IMG/VR virus record: IMGVR_UViG_3300027852_000052
Coordinates: 1 to 48,154 of that record
DNA length: 48,154 bases
Reading direction: 5' to 3' (one strand)
DNA from: a virus
In this document: piece by piece, positions 47,968 through 48,154 of the stretch
How positions within the stretch are numbered: the stretch's first letter is position 1
Layout of the letters: the number at the start of each line of letters is the position of its first letter
The notes under the pieces: generated by a model
Database searches by the model: none
Seen by the model: the letters and a program-made list of their open reading frames with translations, nothing else
Told to the model about the DNA's origin: nothing
Position numbers and translations under genes: made by a program

Positions 47968-48154
47968 ATGGCAGAAACAATATTTTTAACAAATGATGCT
48001 CTCACTCGAAAAAAGTGGGCTAGAGATCTGTTCAAGATTCTGCTTCCTGCGACAGAGATAAACAGTCTTGTAGGAAGATCGACTGAGGATATTATTCAGC
48101 TTAGAACAGAACTAGGGAAAGGAGAAGGTGATCAGATAAAATTTGGTATCAGGC
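47968..48154 (+). CDS. Major capsid protein, N-terminal part only (window edge)
   Basis: The first 62 codons of the capsid gene, cut by the window end. The protein is nearly identical to the start of 902-1960, apart from one residue near codon 38 (Ala to Thr) among several silent changes. Confidence 0.8.
   Translation, partial: MAETIFLTNDALTRKKWARDLFKILLPATEINSLVGRSTEDIIQLRTELGKGEGDQIKFGIR

Larger units (their letters stand above)
47055..48154. repeat. Right copy of diverged terminal repeat
   Basis: Matches 1-1088: same genes, with many silent changes, a different acidic linker and a 12-base length difference. See the left copy. Confidence 0.85.

Noticed and set aside
1-48154. Temperate lifestyle with integrase and attachment site, tRNA genes, phage RNA polymerase
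   Set aside because: No integrase, recombinase, cloverleaf or single-subunit RNA polymerase motif found on reading both strands.

Overview
This window is an essentially complete genome of a tailed bacteriophage, probably of podovirus type. It carries a P22-like portal, an N4-gp56-like major capsid protein, a terminase with ATPase and nuclease motifs, a 1535-residue candidate ejection protein and repeat-rich tail proteins. I see no sheath, tape-measure, integrase, RNA polymerase, tRNA or CRISPR. Base composition is AT-rich. Ribosome sites of the AGGAGG type and TTGACA-17-TAYAAT promoters indicate a bacterial host read by its own sigma70-type polymerase. The host cannot be named; an exported fibronectin-III-like protein of a style common in Desulfobacterota is only a weak hint.

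The map closes on itself. Bases 1-1088 repeat 47055-48154 with many scattered, mostly silent differences and a 12-base in-frame indel. The molecule is therefore about 47.06 kb, circularly permuted or circular, and sampled from at least two strains. Late genes run on the + strand: terminase (40998-43161), lysis/exported cassette (43196-45244), portal, scaffold-like protein and capsid (45241-1960), head-tail and tail genes (1977-13325), a metallopeptidase-like protein and the ejection protein (13340-18563). Early genes run on the - strand from 40371 down to 18565. First come many very small proteins (30.5-40.4 kb), then recombination (Cas4-like nuclease, Sak4-like ATPase, candidate ssDNA-binding protein at 27.4-30.5 kb), a ParB-methyltransferase fusion, a UDG-exonuclease-polymerase fusion, glutaredoxin-like protein, ThyX, NTP-pyrophosphatase-like protein, helicase-like ATPase, deoxyribosyltransferase-like protein, and finally HIRAN and helix-turn-helix proteins. 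The two transcription units diverge at about 40.4-41.0 kb and converge at 18.56 kb.

Three features are not explained by the gene list. (1) A dyad element, TCG-W5-CGA with GATAAA/TTTATC flanks, occurs nine times in perfect core form. Eight copies lie in gaps or over stop codons, in both early and late regions; the pattern resembles stoperators or a genome-wide operator/processing element. (2) At 39.2-39.64 kb, tandem 8-bp iterons (YGTNCAAA/TGTACNAA) lie on both sides of an AT-rich tract and are framed by two copies of that dyad; this is the best replication-origin candidate. (3) Several very small early genes are interrupted by in-frame TGA codons (one exactly at a Trp position of its tandem paralogue) or by 1-2 base slips in short repeats. 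Readthrough or recoding, true decay, or assembly error are all possible.

About fifteen early or virion genes shorter than 60 codons were identified by hand from ribosome sites, ATGA/TAATG couplings and residue patterns. Functions given for small proteins without motifs are stated as unknown.
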